Shown: positions 39,079 to 49,104 of the stretch, piece by piece
Layout: every line of letters starts with the position of its first letter
Position numbering within the stretch: the stretch's first letter is position 1
The notes under the pieces: generated by a model
Told to the model about the DNA's origin: nothing
Databases searched by the model: none
What the model saw: the letters and a program-made list of their open reading frames with translations, nothing else
Translations under genes and position numbers: made by a program
Source of the DNA: Rhodovulum bhavnagarense
GTDB taxonomy: Bacteria; Pseudomonadota; Alphaproteobacteria; Rhodobacterales; Rhodobacteraceae
DNA length: 64,000 nt
Assembly: GCF_004343505.1 (NCBI RefSeq)
Contig: NZ_SLXU01000002.1
Span: 186,001 to 250,000, forward strand
Direction: 5' to 3'

Positions 39079-39239
39079 ACCTGTGGCATGGCCTCGCGCG
39101 ATGACGGTTCCGCGTGCCTGCAATAGGCGGTTGCAACAACCATGGGCGGCTGTGCCGGAATGCCGCGCAAGTTTGCACGTCATAAGTGCGGCTTGTGTTT
39201 TATATATCGCTTTGGTTGTTATATGTCGGTTCAGTAAAG

Positions 39240-39491
39240 ATGCAGAAAATCAATTCGGTCGTGAGGGTCAGTTTCTCGGGTGGGCTCATCGGGCTATTGT
39301 TCGGCAGCGCGCGCGGAAAGGTCGAAACGACGGTCCAGAAATACAACAGCGAAGGATGGAATGTCGCCGAGGTCATCCCCGACAATCCAAACCTTGCCAT
39401 AATCATCCTGCGGATGATCATTCTTGTGTTGACGCTGGGTCTTTGGACGATTTCGACAGGCTATCTTTTTATCATGGAAAAGCCTCGCTAG
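39240..39491 (+). CDS. Small single-span membrane protein in an AT-rich patch, unknown
   Basis: 83 residues: a soluble N-terminal part (VVRVSFSGGLIGLLFGSARGK, KVETTVQKYNSEGWNVAEV) and one C-terminal membrane helix (LAIIILRMIILVLTLGLWTI). The gene and its upstream flank (about 39180-39490) are clearly AT-richer than the neighbouring genes and use A/T third positions, a sign of transfer or of an unusual local origin. A GTG at 39186 would give an 18-residue extension with an extra hydrophobic stretch. I do not recognise the family. Confidence 0.55.
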   Translation: MQKINSVVRVSFSGGLIGLLFGSARGKVETTVQKYNSEGWNVAEVIPDNPNLAIIILRMIILVLTLGLWTISTGYLFIMEKPR

Positions 39492-39530
39492 GCAGGGCCA
39501 CCCGTCCAGGGGGCAGGCGGGGCCGCCAAG

Positions 39531-40907
39531 TCACGCCTTAAGCGCGCCCCACAGATCGTATTCCCCCGCCTCGTCCACCTCGACCGTCACGATATCACCG
39601 GGCGCCAGTCCCCCCGCGCCCGCGTCGATGAACAGGCAGCCGTCGATTTCGGGCGCGTCGGCCTTCGTCCGGCAGGTGGCCACGCCGTCTTCGTCCACCT
39701 CGTCGACGATCACCTGCATCCGCTGGCCCACCTTGGCTGCCAGCTTCGCCTCGGAAATGGCCTGCGCCTTTTCCATGAACCGGTCCCAGCGGTCCTGTTT
39801 CACGTCGTCCGGCACATGGTCGGGCAGAGCGTTCGACCGGGCACCGGCGACGTTTTCATATTGAAAACACCCCACCCGGTCCAATTGCGCCTCGTCCAGC
39901 CAGTCCAGCAGGGTCTGGAATTCCGCTTCCGTCTCGCCCGGATAGCCCACGATAAAGGTCGAGCGCAGCGCGATCTCGGGGCACAGCGCCCGCCACGCCG
40001 CGATCTCGTCCAGCGTTTTCGCCGCCGCCGCGGGCCGCGCCATCCGTTTCAACGTCTCGGGGTGGGCATGCTGGAACGGGATGTCCAGGTAGGGCAGGAT
40101 CAGCCCCTCGGCCATCAGCGGGATCAGCTCGCGCACATGCGGGTAGGGATAGACGTAATGCAGCCGCACCCACGCCCCCAGACCCCCCAGGTCGCGCGCC
40201 AGGTCCGTTATATGCGCCCGGTGCCCCCGGTCCTCGGCATGTTTCAGGTCGACGCCATAGGCCGAGGTATCCTGGCTGATCACCAGCAATTCCCGCACCC
40301 CCGCCTCGACCAGCCGCTCGGCCTCGCGCAGCACGGCATGGGCGGGGCGCGAGGCCAGCCGCCCGCGCATGTCGGGAATGATGCAGAACCGGCACTTGTG
40401 GTTACAGCCCTCGGAAATCTTGAGGTAGCTGTAATGGCGCGGTGTCAGCTTCACCCCCGAGGCGGGCAGCAAATCCACGAACGGGTCGGGGTCGGGCGGC
40501 ACGGCGGCATGCACCGCGTCCAGCACCTGTTCGTATTGATGCGGCCCCGTGACGGCCAGAACCGTGGGATGCGCCCCGGTGATATAGCCCGGCTCCGCCC
40601 CCAGGCAGCCCGTCACGATCACCCGCCCGTTTTCGGCCAGCGCCTCGCCGATCGCCTCCAGGCTTTCGGCCTTGGCGGAATCGAGGAACCCGCAGGTGTT
40701 CACGATCACCGCGTCGGCGCCCGCGTAATCGGGGCTGATCGCGTAACCCTCGGCGCGCAGCCGCGTCAGGATGCGTTCGCTGTCGACCAGCGCCTTGGGA
40801 CAGCCAAGGGACACCATGCCGATGGTCGGCTGGCCGGGGCGGGCGGCACCTTCGATCCGGGGGCGTGGGGCGATATCGGGGCGCAGGTCGGGCGGGTTCG
40901 TTGTCAT
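39531..40907 (-). CDS. rimO: Ribosomal protein S12 methylthiotransferase RimO
   Basis: 458 residues. UPF0004 domain with the three extra-cluster cysteines ([30 protein letters not shown]), radical-SAM cluster motif CxxxCxxC in [16 protein letters not shown], and a C-terminal TRAM domain. Adds a methylthio group to Asp88 (E. coli number) of ribosomal protein S12. Start ATG 40907 sits before the low-complexity leader; a longer frame to 40973 is unlikely. Confidence 0.97.
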   Translation of the reverse strand: MTTNPPDLRPDIAPRPRIEGAARPGQPTIGMVSLGCPKALVDSERILTRLRAEGYAISPDYAGADAVIVNTCGFLDSAKAESLEAIGEALAENGRVIVTGCLGAEPGYITGAHPTVLAVTGPHQYEQVLDAVHAAVPPDPDPFVDLLPASGVKLTPRHYSYLKISEGCNHKCRFCIIPDMRGRLASRPAHAVLREAERLVEAGVRELLVISQDTSAYGVDLKHAEDRGHRAHITDLARDLGGLGAWVRLHYVYPYPHVRELIPLMAEGLILPYLDIPFQHAHPETLKRMARPAAAAKTLDEIAAWRALCPEIALRSTFIVGYPGETEAEFQTLLDWLDEAQLDRVGCFQYENVAGARSNALPDHVPDDVKQDRWDRFMEKAQAISEAKLAAKVGQRMQVIVDEVDEDGVATCRTKADAPEIDGCLFIDAGAGGLAPGDIVTVEVDEAGEYDLWGALKA

Positions 40908-41049
40908 GCCGTTCCATATAGGGCGCGCGTCGCGCAGGCGAAAGAACAAGCCGCCATGGCCATTGCAGGTCACGCGGCACCGCCGGGTCGACCGACCGAA
41001 AAGATCGGATCACCCGTTTCGCAAGCTCGTGGGCCGATCGCCCGCAGGG

Positions 41050-41643
41050 CTAGCGTTTGCGGTCTCGCCTCGCGCTCATCGGCTGGAAGGCGACGCTGAC
41101 ATGAGTTTCGCAATAGGGCTTGCCCTGCTGTGTCGGCAGGCCGCAGAACCAGAAATCCTCGGTCGCTGGGTCGCCGATGGGCCATTTGCAGGTCCGTTCG
41201 GTCAGTTCCATCAAGGTCAGTTTCTTGGCGTTCTTTTCAACCTCGCGGGCCGATGCCAGCGTCTCGGGGCTGATTTCATTGGCCGAGGGCTGGGGCGGCA
41301 GGGGCTGGCCCGCGGGAACCACGGGTTTGCGCAGCGCGGGGGCAGGTGCGGGCTCGCGCCTGATTTCGGAGGGTTCGGTTGCCGCCTCGGGCGCGGGTGT
41401 GGCACGATGCTGTGCGGCCTCTGGCGCTGGACGGGCCGCGGGTTCGGGCTTGGCGGCGGGTTTTTCCTTGGCCGCGGGTTTGGCTGCCGCGCTGCCCGCG
41501 CGGTTAGACAGGCCCAGCCGGTGAACCTTGCCGATCACCGCGTTTCGGGTCACACCGCCCAGTTCCTTGGCGATCTGGCTGGCCGACTGGCCTTCTGCCC
41601 ACATTTTTTTCAGCGTTTCAACGCGTTCTTCGGTCCAGGACAT
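41050..41643 (-). CDS. gcrA: Cell-cycle regulator GcrA
   Basis: 197 residues. N-terminal DNA-binding part (SWTEERVETLKKMWAEG, ASQIAKELGGVTRNAVIGKV), a long Ala/Pro/Glu linker and a C-terminal conserved segment TCKWPIGDPATEDFWFCG ... KPYCETH that binds sigma-70. GcrA acts with RNA polymerase at promoters bearing methylated GANTC and controls division genes in alphaproteobacteria. Transcribed divergently from the ABC-2 permease gene. Confidence 0.97.
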   Translation of the reverse strand: MSWTEERVETLKKMWAEGQSASQIAKELGGVTRNAVIGKVHRLGLSNRAGSAAAKPAAKEKPAAKPEPAARPAPEAAQHRATPAPEAATEPSEIRREPAPAPALRKPVVPAGQPLPPQPSANEISPETLASAREVEKNAKKLTLMELTERTCKWPIGDPATEDFWFCGLPTQQGKPYCETHVSVAFQPMSARRDRKR

Positions 41644-41791
41644 GGATGTTTCCTTGGCTGTCGGCGGGGCGGGTGAGGGCGGCTGCGGTGGCCGCCCGGA
41701 CCCGCCGGATTGGAGAATTCCTTTGTCGGCCTATTCTAATCCGGGGTGTTTCCGGGTTACAAGCCGAAGGCCGAAGATGGGGGCGTTAACA

Positions 41792-42592
41792 ATGAATGCA
41801 AGCGTGATGGGCCGACGCCGTTTCGGCCGGGTCAACTGGCTGGGTCTTTACACGCTGAGCATGCGCGAGATCCAGCGCTTCATGGCGGTGTGGACCCAGA
41901 CATTGGCCGCGCCGCTGGTCACGGCGGGCCTGTTTCTCGGCGTGTTCGCGCTGGCCATCGGACCTGCGCGGGGCGAGGTGATGGGGGTGCCGTTCATCCA
42001 GTTCCTTGCTCCGGGTATCCTGATGATGACGGTGATCCAGAACGCTTTTGCCAATACATCGTCCTCGATCCTGATTTCCAAGATCCAGGGAAATATCGTG
42101 GATACGCTGATGCCGCCGCTTTCGGCGGCAGAGCTGCTTGTGGGTTATACCATTGGCGGGGTGGTGCGCGGCCTATTGGTGGCGCTGGCCATTGGCGTGC
42201 TGATGGTGGCGATCCTGGGAATGGGCGTGGCGCATCCGCTTTGGGCGCTGCTTTTCGTGCTGCTCGGCTCGACCTTCCTGTCGGGCCTTGGAATTCTGGC
42301 CGCGATCCTGGCCAACAAGTTCGACCAGATGGCGGCGATCACCAATTTCATCGTCACGCCCCTGAGCTTTCTGTCAGGCACGTTCTATTCCATCGAGCGG
42401 CTGCCGATCGCCATGCAGGTCGTCACGCATGTGAACCCGGTCTTTTACCTGATCGACGGTATGCGCTATGGCGTGATCGGGCGATCCGATAGTTCGCCCT
42501 GGCTTGGGCTGGCGGTCTGCACGGCCAGCACCGGGGTTGTGCTGGCGCTGTGCTGGCGCTGGCTGCGAACCGGCTATCGCCTCAAGGCGTGA
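41792..42592 (+). CDS. ABC-2 type transporter permease
   Basis: 266 residues with six membrane helices of the ABC2_membrane family ([20 protein letters not shown] at the start; [15 protein letters not shown] before the last helices is the typical ABC-2 signature). No ATPase gene is adjacent, so the nucleotide-binding partner must be encoded elsewhere. Start either ATG 41792 (GGGGG upstream) or ATG 41777. Its 3' end overlaps the convergent trpA gene by 11 bp. Confidence 0.9.
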   Translation: MNASVMGRRRFGRVNWLGLYTLSMREIQRFMAVWTQTLAAPLVTAGLFLGVFALAIGPARGEVMGVPFIQFLAPGILMMTVIQNAFANTSSSILISKIQGNIVDTLMPPLSAAELLVGYTIGGVVRGLLVALAIGVLMVAILGMGVAHPLWALLFVLLGSTFLSGLGILAAILANKFDQMAAITNFIVTPLSFLSGTFYSIERLPIAMQVVTHVNPVFYLIDGMRYGVIGRSDSSPWLGLAVCTASTGVVLALCWRWLRTGYRLKA

Positions 42593-43388
42593 CCGCCTGG
42601 GCGCGGTGCGCGCCCTCTGCAAGCCCGCGAACATGTGCGAGGATATCGGGCACGGGACGGCCCTCCTCGATCAGCTTGACGATGGCAGAGCCGACCACGG
42701 CCCCGTCTGCCACGCCCGCGATGGCCTCGGCCGCCTCGGGTGTCTTGATGCCAAAGCCCACGATCACCGGTAGATCGGTCTGTGCCTTGATCCGCGCGAC
42801 CTCGGGGGCGACATCCGCTGCGCTGGCCTCGGCTGCGCCGGTGATGCCGGTGATCGAGACATAGTAGACAAATCCGCTGGTATTCTGAAGCACCTTGGGC
42901 AGGCGTGCATCGTCGGTCGTGGGTGTGGCTAGGCGGATAAAGTTCAGCCCGGCCTTTTGCGCGGGGATGCACAATTCGTCATCCTCTTCGGGGGGCAGGT
43001 CCACCACGATCAGCCCGTCGATGCCGGCCTCTTGCGCGTCGGCAAGGAACCGGTCCACACCCCGGTTATAGATCGGGTTGTAATAGCCCATCATCACGAT
43101 GGGCGTGGTGTCGTCGGTTTCGCGAAAAGCACGCGCCATGGCCAGGGTCTTTTCCAGGGTCTGGCCCGCCTCCAGCGCGCGCTGCCCGGCCAGCTGGATT
43201 GTCAGGCCGTCAGCCATGGGGTCGGTGAAGGGAATGCCCAGTTCGATGATGTCCACGCCTGCGCCGGGCAGGCCCTTCACCACCTCAAGCGAGGTCTCGT
43301 AATCGGGATCGCCGGCCATGACATAAGCCACGAAGGCCTTGCGATTGGCTGCTTTCAGCTCTGCGAACTTGGCATCGATGCGCGTCAT
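42582..43388 (-). CDS. trpA: Tryptophan synthase alpha chain
   Basis: 268 residues, TIM barrel. Catalytic Glu in [16 protein letters not shown] and the following Asp, plus the loop-6-type [19 protein letters not shown] and phosphate-binding [11 protein letters not shown]. Cleaves indoleglycerol phosphate to indole, passed to TrpB. trpB is not adjacent here. ATG 43388 chosen: it opens the typical [11 protein letters not shown] start; the longer frame lacks family residues. Confidence 0.96.
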   Translation of the reverse strand: MTRIDAKFAELKAANRKAFVAYVMAGDPDYETSLEVVKGLPGAGVDIIELGIPFTDPMADGLTIQLAGQRALEAGQTLEKTLAMARAFRETDDTTPIVMMGYYNPIYNRGVDRFLADAQEAGIDGLIVVDLPPEEDDELCIPAQKAGLNFIRLATPTTDDARLPKVLQNTSGFVYYVSITGITGAAEASAADVAPEVARIKAQTDLPVIVGFGIKTPEAAEAIAGVADGAVVGSAIVKLIEEGRPVPDILAHVRGLAEGAHRAQAVTP

Positions 43389-43469
43389 GACGACCTCCCG
43401 GCTGTGGTTCATGGCGGTTTGCGGCAGCGGGGCGGGAAAATCAATGGGCGGTTTGCGCACTGCCCTGCC

Positions 43470-43499
43470 TTGACGCCGCGCCCGCCCGCCCCCTACATG
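43470..43499 (+). promoter_or_regulatory. Candidate promoter of ychF
   Basis: -35 TTGACG (43470-43475) and -10 TACATG (43494-43499), 18 bp apart, 27 bp before the ychF ATG. Spacing is one base long of ideal. Confidence 0.45.
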
Positions 43500-43525
43500 C
43501 GCGCGGACCAGCCAAGGAGAGGGAC

Positions 43526-44623
43526 ATGGGTTTCAAGACCGGCATCGTCGGCCTGCCGAACGTGGGCAAATCGACGCTTTTCAATGCGCTGACCCGTACC
43601 GCGGCGGCGCAGGCGGCGAACTTCCCTTTCTGCACGATCGAGCCCAACGTGGGCGAGGTGGCTGTTCCCGACCCGCGGCTGGACAAGCTGGCCGAGATCG
43701 CCGGGTCCAAGGCGATCATCCCCACGCGGATGACCTTCGTCGATATCGCGGGGCTGGTGAAGGGCGCGTCCAAGGGTGAGGGGCTGGGCAACCAGTTCCT
43801 GGCCAATATCCGCGAATGCGACGCCATCGCCCACGTCCTGCGCTGTTTCGAAGATGGCGACGTCACCCATGTGGAGGGGCGCGTCGACCCTGTCGCGGAT
43901 GCCGAGGTGATCGAGACCGAGCTGATGCTGGCTGACATGGAAAGCATCGAGAAGCGCCTGCAAGGGTTGGTCCGCAAGGTGCGCGGCGGCGACAAGGAGG
44001 CCATCCAGCAGGAACGCCTGTTGAAGGCTGCACTGACCGCCCTGGAAAACAGTCAGCCTGCCCGCACCGTCGAGGTGGACGAGGACGACGCCAAGGCCTG
44101 GGCGATGCTGCAACTCTTGACGGCCAAGCGCGTGCTCTATGTCTGCAACGTGGCCGAGGACGAGGCGGCGCAGGGCAACGCGCTGTCGGCTGCGGTTGCC
44201 GAGATGGCGGCGGCGCAGGGCGCTGCAAGCGTCGTGATTTCCGCCAAGATCGAGGAAGAGATCAGCCAGCTCGATGCCGAAGAGGCCGAGATGTTCCTGT
44301 CCGAACTCGGGCTGGAAGAGGCGGGCCTGGATCGCCTCATCAAGGCGGGGCACAAGCTGTTGGGGTTGCAGACCTATTTTACCGTTGGCCCGAAAGAGGC
44401 GCGTGCCTGGACCATTCCCGAGGGCACATCCGCGCCAAAGGCCGCCGGCGTCATCCATGGCGATTTCGAACGCGGCTTCATCCGGGCCGAAACCATCGCC
44501 TATGATGATTTCATCGCCTGCGGAGGCGAGCAGGGGGCCAAGGACGCGGGCAAGATGCGCGCCGAGGGCAAGGGATACGTGGTGCAGGACGGTGATGTGA
44601 TGCATTTCCTGTTCAACACCTGA
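43526..44623 (+). CDS. ychF: Obg-like ATPase YchF (OLA1 family)
   Basis: 365 residues. G1 [16 protein letters not shown]3 [20 protein letters not shown] and the altered G4 (YVCNVAED in place of NKxD), which makes the family prefer ATP, followed by a helical region and a C-terminal TGS domain (about 280-365). Ribosome-associated ATPase regulated by redox state in E. coli. Good AAGGAGAGG box before ATG 43526. Confidence 0.97.
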   Translation: MGFKTGIVGLPNVGKSTLFNALTRTAAAQAANFPFCTIEPNVGEVAVPDPRLDKLAEIAGSKAIIPTRMTFVDIAGLVKGASKGEGLGNQFLANIRECDAIAHVLRCFEDGDVTHVEGRVDPVADAEVIETELMLADMESIEKRLQGLVRKVRGGDKEAIQQERLLKAALTALENSQPARTVEVDEDDAKAWAMLQLLTAKRVLYVCNVAEDEAAQGNALSAAVAEMAAAQGAASVVISAKIEEEISQLDAEEAEMFLSELGLEEAGLDRLIKAGHKLLGLQTYFTVGPKEARAWTIPEGTSAPKAAGVIHGDFERGFIRAETIAYDDFIACGGEQGAKDAGKMRAEGKGYVVQDGDVMHFLFNT

Positions 44624-44769
44624 ACAGGACGGCCCAAGCCCGAACCGCCCCCGGACCGGACTTGGTCAGGACATTGGTGCCCCGATTTTGCGAATCGGGG
44701 CATTTTGTCGTGCCCGTCGCTGCCTTGCGAGGGCCGGGCCTGACAAGACCTGTGTGCATTTCTGAAAAT

Positions 44770-44844
44770 TGGAGCGGGCGATGAGATTCGAACTCACGAC
44801 CCTTACCTTGGCAAGGTAATGCTCTACCCCTGAGCTACGCCCGC
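44770..44844 (-). tRNA. tRNA-Gly (anticodon GCC), copy 1
   Basis: 75 nt with encoded CCA (44772-44770). Acceptor GCGGGCG pairs with CGCCCGC; anticodon loop reads TTGCCAA within CCTTGCCAAGG, anticodon GCC; T arm GTGAGTTCGAATCTCAT. Its promoter is part of the repeated unit: -10 TATACA at 44870-44865, -35 TTGCAG at 44891-44886. Confidence 0.98.
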
Positions 44845-44991
44845 GTCCATTGGGTGAGGCGTGATGTATAAACTCGGGCCGGGGGCTGCAAGCGGAAAAT
44901 TGCACGCGGGGCCCACAGTTGCGCCTGGGGGAGGATTGGCGCGCGACACCATGCCGAAACAAGAGGAAAAAGAATGATTTATGTGATTTTT

Positions 44992-45066
44992 TGGAGCGGG
45001 CGATGAGATTCGAACTCACGACCCTTACCTTGGCAAGGTAATGCTCTACCCCTGAGCTACGCCCGC
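44992..45066 (-). tRNA. tRNA-Gly (anticodon GCC), copy 2
   Basis: Identical over all 75 nt to copy 1, 222 bp away, same strand. It carries its own copy of the promoter (-10 TATACA at 45092-45087). Confidence 0.98.
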
Positions 45067-45136
45067 ATCCATTGGGTGAGGCGTGATGTATAAACTCGGG
45101 CCGGGGGCTGCAAGCGGAAAATTGCGCGTCGGGCAG

Positions 45137-45200
45137 AAAAAAACACCCCTATCCCGCCCGGCCGCAGCATGGGGCGGCGGGCGAGGAGAGGGGTATTTTT
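45137..45200 (-). terminator. Rho-independent terminator after the MAPEG gene
   Basis: On the minus strand nested arms ACCCCT (45194-45189)/AGGGGT (45150-45145) with inner CCCGCC/GGCGGG, followed by seven T (45143-45137). It lies just after the MAPEG stop at 45223; A-run on one side and T-run on the other make it potentially bidirectional. Confidence 0.75.
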
Positions 45201-45222
45201 ACCAAGAAGAAGGAGGGGCGGT

Positions 45223-45609
45223 TCAGAGCGCCGCATGCCCCACCAGGCCTGCTGCGGTCAGACCGATCATTGCCCAGCTCAGCGCGGTTCCGCCGCCCCG
45301 GCCGATGGGGGACTGGGGCGTGCGCGACATTCCCCAGGCATGACCCAGCCGCCCCAGCAGCAGCATGGCGCCGAGGAGGTGAAGCGCCCAAACCGGCGCG
45401 CCCTGCAATTCGGCCAGCAGCAACAGCACGAGCGCGAGAGGCGCGTATTCGTTAAGGTTGGCATGGACCCGTATCCGCCTCGAGAGCTCGACATCGCCGC
45501 CATCGCCAATGAATATCCTTGTCGATCCCCGGCGCTGGATCACGCGCAGTGACAGGTAGAGGTAGAGCAGGGCGATCAGACCGGCATAGAGGGCGGTGAC
45601 GCTGGCCAT
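45223..45609 (-). CDS. MAPEG-family membrane protein
   Basis: 128 residues, four membrane helices (TALYAGLIALLYLYLSL, YAPLALVLLLLAELQGA, HLLGAMLLLGRLGHAWG, WAMIGLTAAGLVGHAAL). NLNEYAPLALVLL and GRLGHAWGMS match the MAPEG pattern (glutathione/eicosanoid metabolism enzymes in eukaryotes; unknown substrates in bacteria). Ends in a strong terminator; stands alone between pyc and the tRNA pair. Confidence 0.88.
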   Translation of the reverse strand: MASVTALYAGLIALLYLYLSLRVIQRRGSTRIFIGDGGDVELSRRIRVHANLNEYAPLALVLLLLAELQGAPVWALHLLGAMLLLGRLGHAWGMSRTPQSPIGRGGGTALSWAMIGLTAAGLVGHAAL

Positions 45610-45660
45610 GGCGGCTCCCGGTGAAGGGGCGGGACGGCGCGAGAGCCGCCCGCGCGGGGG

Positions 45661-48600
45661 TTACTCGAATTCGACAAGGAGGTCCTTGGCGTCGATCTGG
45701 GCGCCGGGCGTGACATGCACGGCCTTGACGGTACCGGCGCGTTCGGCATGCAGGCCCGTTTCCATTTTCATGGCCTCGATGGTCAAGAGAAGGTCGCCCT
45801 CCTGGACGGTCTGGCCGGCGGTTATCGCAACCGAGGCCACGGCGCCGGGCATGGGGGCACCAACATGGGAGGGGTTGCCCAGTTCTGCCTTGGGCCGCCT
45901 TGCGACCGTTGCCTTGGCCTTGCGGTCGGGCACGCGGATCACGCGGGGCTGGCCGTTCAGCTCGAAGAAGACCTTGGCCTCGCCATCCTCGGTGGTTTCG
46001 CCCAAGGCTTGCAGGCGGATTTCCAGCGTCTTGCCGGGGTCGATTTCCGCCGTGATCTCCTCGCCTGGTTCCATCCCGTAGAAGAAGGTGCGCGTGGGCA
46101 GGGTGCGCACGGGGCCGTATTGCTGGTGGCGCGCGGTGTAGTCGGTAAAGACCTTTGGATACATCAGGTATCCGTTCAGATCCTCGTTGTCGAATTTCAG
46201 GTCCTCGAACTGCGCCGACAACTCGGCGCGCAGCTTGTCCAGGTCGGCGGGCGGCACCTTGGCGCCGGGCCGCTCGATCAGGGGCTTTTCATCTTTCAGC
46301 ACCTTGCGCACGATGGCCTCGGGGAAGCCGCCGGGCGGCTGGCCGAGATTGCCGCGCAGCATGTCGATGACGGAATCGGGGAAGGCCACGTCGCGCGCCG
46401 GGTTCTCGACATCGGCCCGCGTCAGGCCTTGGCTGACCATCATCAGGGCCATGTCGCCCACGACCTTGGAGCTGGGCGTCACCTTGACGATGTCGCCGAA
46501 CATCTGGTTCACATCGGCATAGGTCTTGGCGACCTCGGGCCAGCGGTCTTCCAGCCCCAGGGACCGCGCCTGCGCCTTGAGGTTGGTGAACTGGCCGCCC
46601 GGCATCTCGTGCAGGTAGACCTCGGAGGCGGGCGCCATGAGGCCGGATTCGAAGGCGGCGTATTGCGTGCGCACCTGTCCCCAGTAGTCCGAGATCTCGC
46701 GCACCGCCTCGATGTCGAGCCCGGTATCGCGCGGTGTGTTGCGCAAGGCCTCGACGATGGACCCCAGGCAGGGCTGCGAGGTGCCGCCCGAGAAGGCGTC
46801 CATCGCGGCATCGACGGCGTCCACCCCGGCCTCGGCCGCGGCCAGGATCGTGGCGCCCGAAATCCCGCTGGTGTCATGGGTGTGGAAGTGGATCGGCAAG
46901 CCGACCTCTTCCTTCAGGGCCTTGAACAGCATGCTGGCCGAGGCGGGTTTCAACAGCCCCGCCATGTCCTTGAGCCCCAGGATATGGGCGCCCGCGTCCC
47001 GCAGCGCCTTGCCCATCTCGACATAGTATTTCAGGTCGTATTTCGCGCGGTCGGGGTCCAGGATGTCGCCGGTATAGCAGATCGCGCCCTCACAGACCTT
47101 GCCGGTCTCGATCACCGCGTCCATCGCCACGCGCATGTTCTCGACCCAGTTCAGGCTGTCGAACACGCGGAACAGGTCGACGCCGGTTTCGGCGGCCTGA
47201 CGCACGAAGCCCTGCACCACGTTGTCGGGATAGTTGGTATAGCCCACCCCGTTCGACCCGCGCAGCAGCATCTGCGTCATCAGGTTGGGCATCCGCGCGC
47301 GGATGTCGCGCAGGCGTTGCCAGGGGCATTCCTGCAGGAACCGGTAGGCCACGTCGAAGGTCGCGCCGCCCCAGCATTCGACCGAGAAGAGCTGCGGCAG
47401 GTTATGGGCATAGGCGGGTGCCACCCGGATCATGTCGATGGACCGCATCCGCGTGGCCAAGAGCGACTGGTGCCCGTCGCGCATCGTGGTGTCGGTCAGC
47501 AGAAGCTGTTTCTGGTCCGCCAGCCAGTCGGCCACCGCCTGCGGGCCGAATTCATCCAGGATCTGGCGGGTGCCGGGGACGAAGGACTCGCGCCGGGTTT
47601 CGGGCGGGCGGGGCGTTTTCAGGTCGGCGGGCGGGCGGGTGCGGCCCTCGGTCTCGGGGTGGCCGTTGACGGTGACATCGGCGATATAGGTCAGCAGGCG
47701 GGTCGCCCGGTCGCGCCGCTTGGCGAACTGGAACAGTTCCGGCGTCTGGTCGATGAACTTGGTGTGGTACTCGTTCTTCAGGAAGGTCGGGTGCTTGAGC
47801 AGGTTCTCGACGAAGGCGATATTCGTGCTGACGCCCCGGATGCGGAATTCGCGCAAGGCCCGGTCCATCCGGGCGATCGCGGCCTCGGGCGTGGGCGCCC
47901 AGGCGGTGACCTTTTCCAGGAGCGAATCGTAGTAGCGGGTGATGACCGCGCCGGAATAGGCGGTGCCGCCGTCCAGCCGGATGCCCATGCCCGTCGCGCC
48001 CCGATAGGCGGTGATCCGGCCGTAATCGGGGATGAAGTTGTTCAGCGGATCCTCGGTCGTGATCCGGCATTGCAGGGCGTGGCCGCGCAATTCCACGTCA
48101 TACTGGCTGGCGACGCCCGTGGCCTCGACCAGCGATTTGCCCTCGGCCACCAGGATCTGCGCGCGCACGATGTCGATGCCGGTCACCTCTTCGGTGACGG
48201 TGTGTTCCACCTGCACCCGGGGGTTCACCTCGATGAAGTAGAACTCGCCCGTCTCCATATCCATCAGGAACTCGACGGTGCCCGCGCATTCGTAGTTCAC
48301 CTCTTCGGCGATCTTCTTGCCGAGATTGCACAGGTGTTCGCGCTGGGCGGGCGAGAGGTAGGGGGCGGGGGCGCGTTCCACGACCTTCTGGTTGCGGCGC
48401 TGCACCGAACAGTCGCGTTCCCACAGGTGATAGATGTTGCCCTGCTGGTCGCCGAGGATCTGCACCTCGACGTGACGGGCGCGCAGGATCATCTTTTCGA
48501 GATAGCCTTCGCCGTTGCCGAAGGCGGCCTCGGCCTCGCGCCGGCCCTCGCGCACCTTGTCTTCCAGCTCGTCAGGGCCGTTGATCGGGCGCATGCCGCG

Positions 48601-49104
48601 CCCGCCGCCGCCCCAGGACGCCTTGAGCATCAGCGGATAGCCGATCTCTGCGGCCTCCCTGGCGATGGCCTCCATGTCGTCGCCCAGCACCTCGGTGGCG
48701 GGGATGACGGGCACGCCGGCGGCGATCGCGACCTTGCGGGCCGACGCCTTGTCGCCAAGGGCGCGCATGGTTTCCGCCTTCGGCCCGATAAAGGCGATGC
48801 CGGCCGCTTCGCAGGCCTCGACGAATTCGGGGTTTTCCGACAGCAGGCCATAGCCCGGGTGCACCGCGTCCGCGCCGGACATCTTGGCGACGCGAATGAT
48901 CTCCTCGATCGAGAGATAGGCCTGCACCGGGCCCAGCCCCTCGCCGATCTTGTAGGCCTCGTCCGCCTTGAAGCGGTGCAGGCCCAGCTTGTCCTCTTCG
49001 GCGTAGACGGCGACGGTGCGTTTGCCCAGTTCATTGGCCGCACGCATGATGCGGATGGCGATTTCTCCGCGGTTGGCGATGAGGATCTTCTTGAATTCGG
49101 TCAA
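45661..49104 (-). CDS. pyc: Pyruvate carboxylase
   Basis: 1147 residues, full-length three-domain enzyme. Biotin carboxylase (about 1-450: KILIANRGEIAIRIMRAAN, the ATP-grasp loop WGGGGRGM, EVNPRVQVEHTVTEEVTG), carboxyltransferase (about 535-1000: LTDTTMRDGHQSLLATRMR, zinc His in HFHTHDT) and biotin carrier with K1113 in EAMKMET. Makes oxaloacetate from pyruvate (anaplerosis). Start: TTG 49104, with AAGGAGGG 7 nt upstream; the frame extends to an ATG 63 bp earlier but that leader is not family-like. Confidence 0.97.
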   Translation of the reverse strand: MTEFKKILIANRGEIAIRIMRAANELGKRTVAVYAEEDKLGLHRFKADEAYKIGEGLGPVQAYLSIEEIIRVAKMSGADAVHPGYGLLSENPEFVEACEAAGIAFIGPKAETMRALGDKASARKVAIAAGVPVIPATEVLGDDMEAIAREAAEIGYPLMLKASWGGGGRGMRPINGPDELEDKVREGRREAEAAFGNGEGYLEKMILRARHVEVQILGDQQGNIYHLWERDCSVQRRNQKVVERAPAPYLSPAQREHLCNLGKKIAEEVNYECAGTVEFLMDMETGEFYFIEVNPRVQVEHTVTEEVTGIDIVRAQILVAEGKSLVEATGVASQYDVELRGHALQCRITTEDPLNNFIPDYGRITAYRGATGMGIRLDGGTAYSGAVITRYYDSLLEKVTAWAPTPEAAIARMDRALREFRIRGVSTNIAFVENLLKHPTFLKNEYHTKFIDQTPELFQFAKRRDRATRLLTYIADVTVNGHPETEGRTRPPADLKTPRPPETRRESFVPGTRQILDEFGPQAVADWLADQKQLLLTDTTMRDGHQSLLATRMRSIDMIRVAPAYAHNLPQLFSVECWGGATFDVAYRFLQECPWQRLRDIRARMPNLMTQMLLRGSNGVGYTNYPDNVVQGFVRQAAETGVDLFRVFDSLNWVENMRVAMDAVIETGKVCEGAICYTGDILDPDRAKYDLKYYVEMGKALRDAGAHILGLKDMAGLLKPASASMLFKALKEEVGLPIHFHTHDTSGISGATILAAAEAGVDAVDAAMDAFSGGTSQPCLGSIVEALRNTPRDTGLDIEAVREISDYWGQVRTQYAAFESGLMAPASEVYLHEMPGGQFTNLKAQARSLGLEDRWPEVAKTYADVNQMFGDIVKVTPSSKVVGDMALMMVSQGLTRADVENPARDVAFPDSVIDMLRGNLGQPPGGFPEAIVRKVLKDEKPLIERPGAKVPPADLDKLRAELSAQFEDLKFDNEDLNGYLMYPKVFTDYTARHQQYGPVRTLPTRTFFYGMEPGEEITAEIDPGKTLEIRLQALGETTEDGEAKVFFELNGQPRVIRVPDRKAKATVARRPKAELGNPSHVGAPMPGAVASVAITAGQTVQEGDLLLTIEAMKMETGLHAERAGTVKAVHVTPGAQIDAKDLLVEFE

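Larger units (their letters stand above)
44770..45125 (-). repeat. Tandem duplication of a 134-bp tRNA-Gly + promoter unit
   Basis: Units 44770-44903 and 44992-45125 differ by a single base (G 44845 versus A 45067) and contain a complete tRNA-Gly plus about 60 bp upstream with the promoter. The 88 bp between them are not repeated. Confidence 0.95.
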
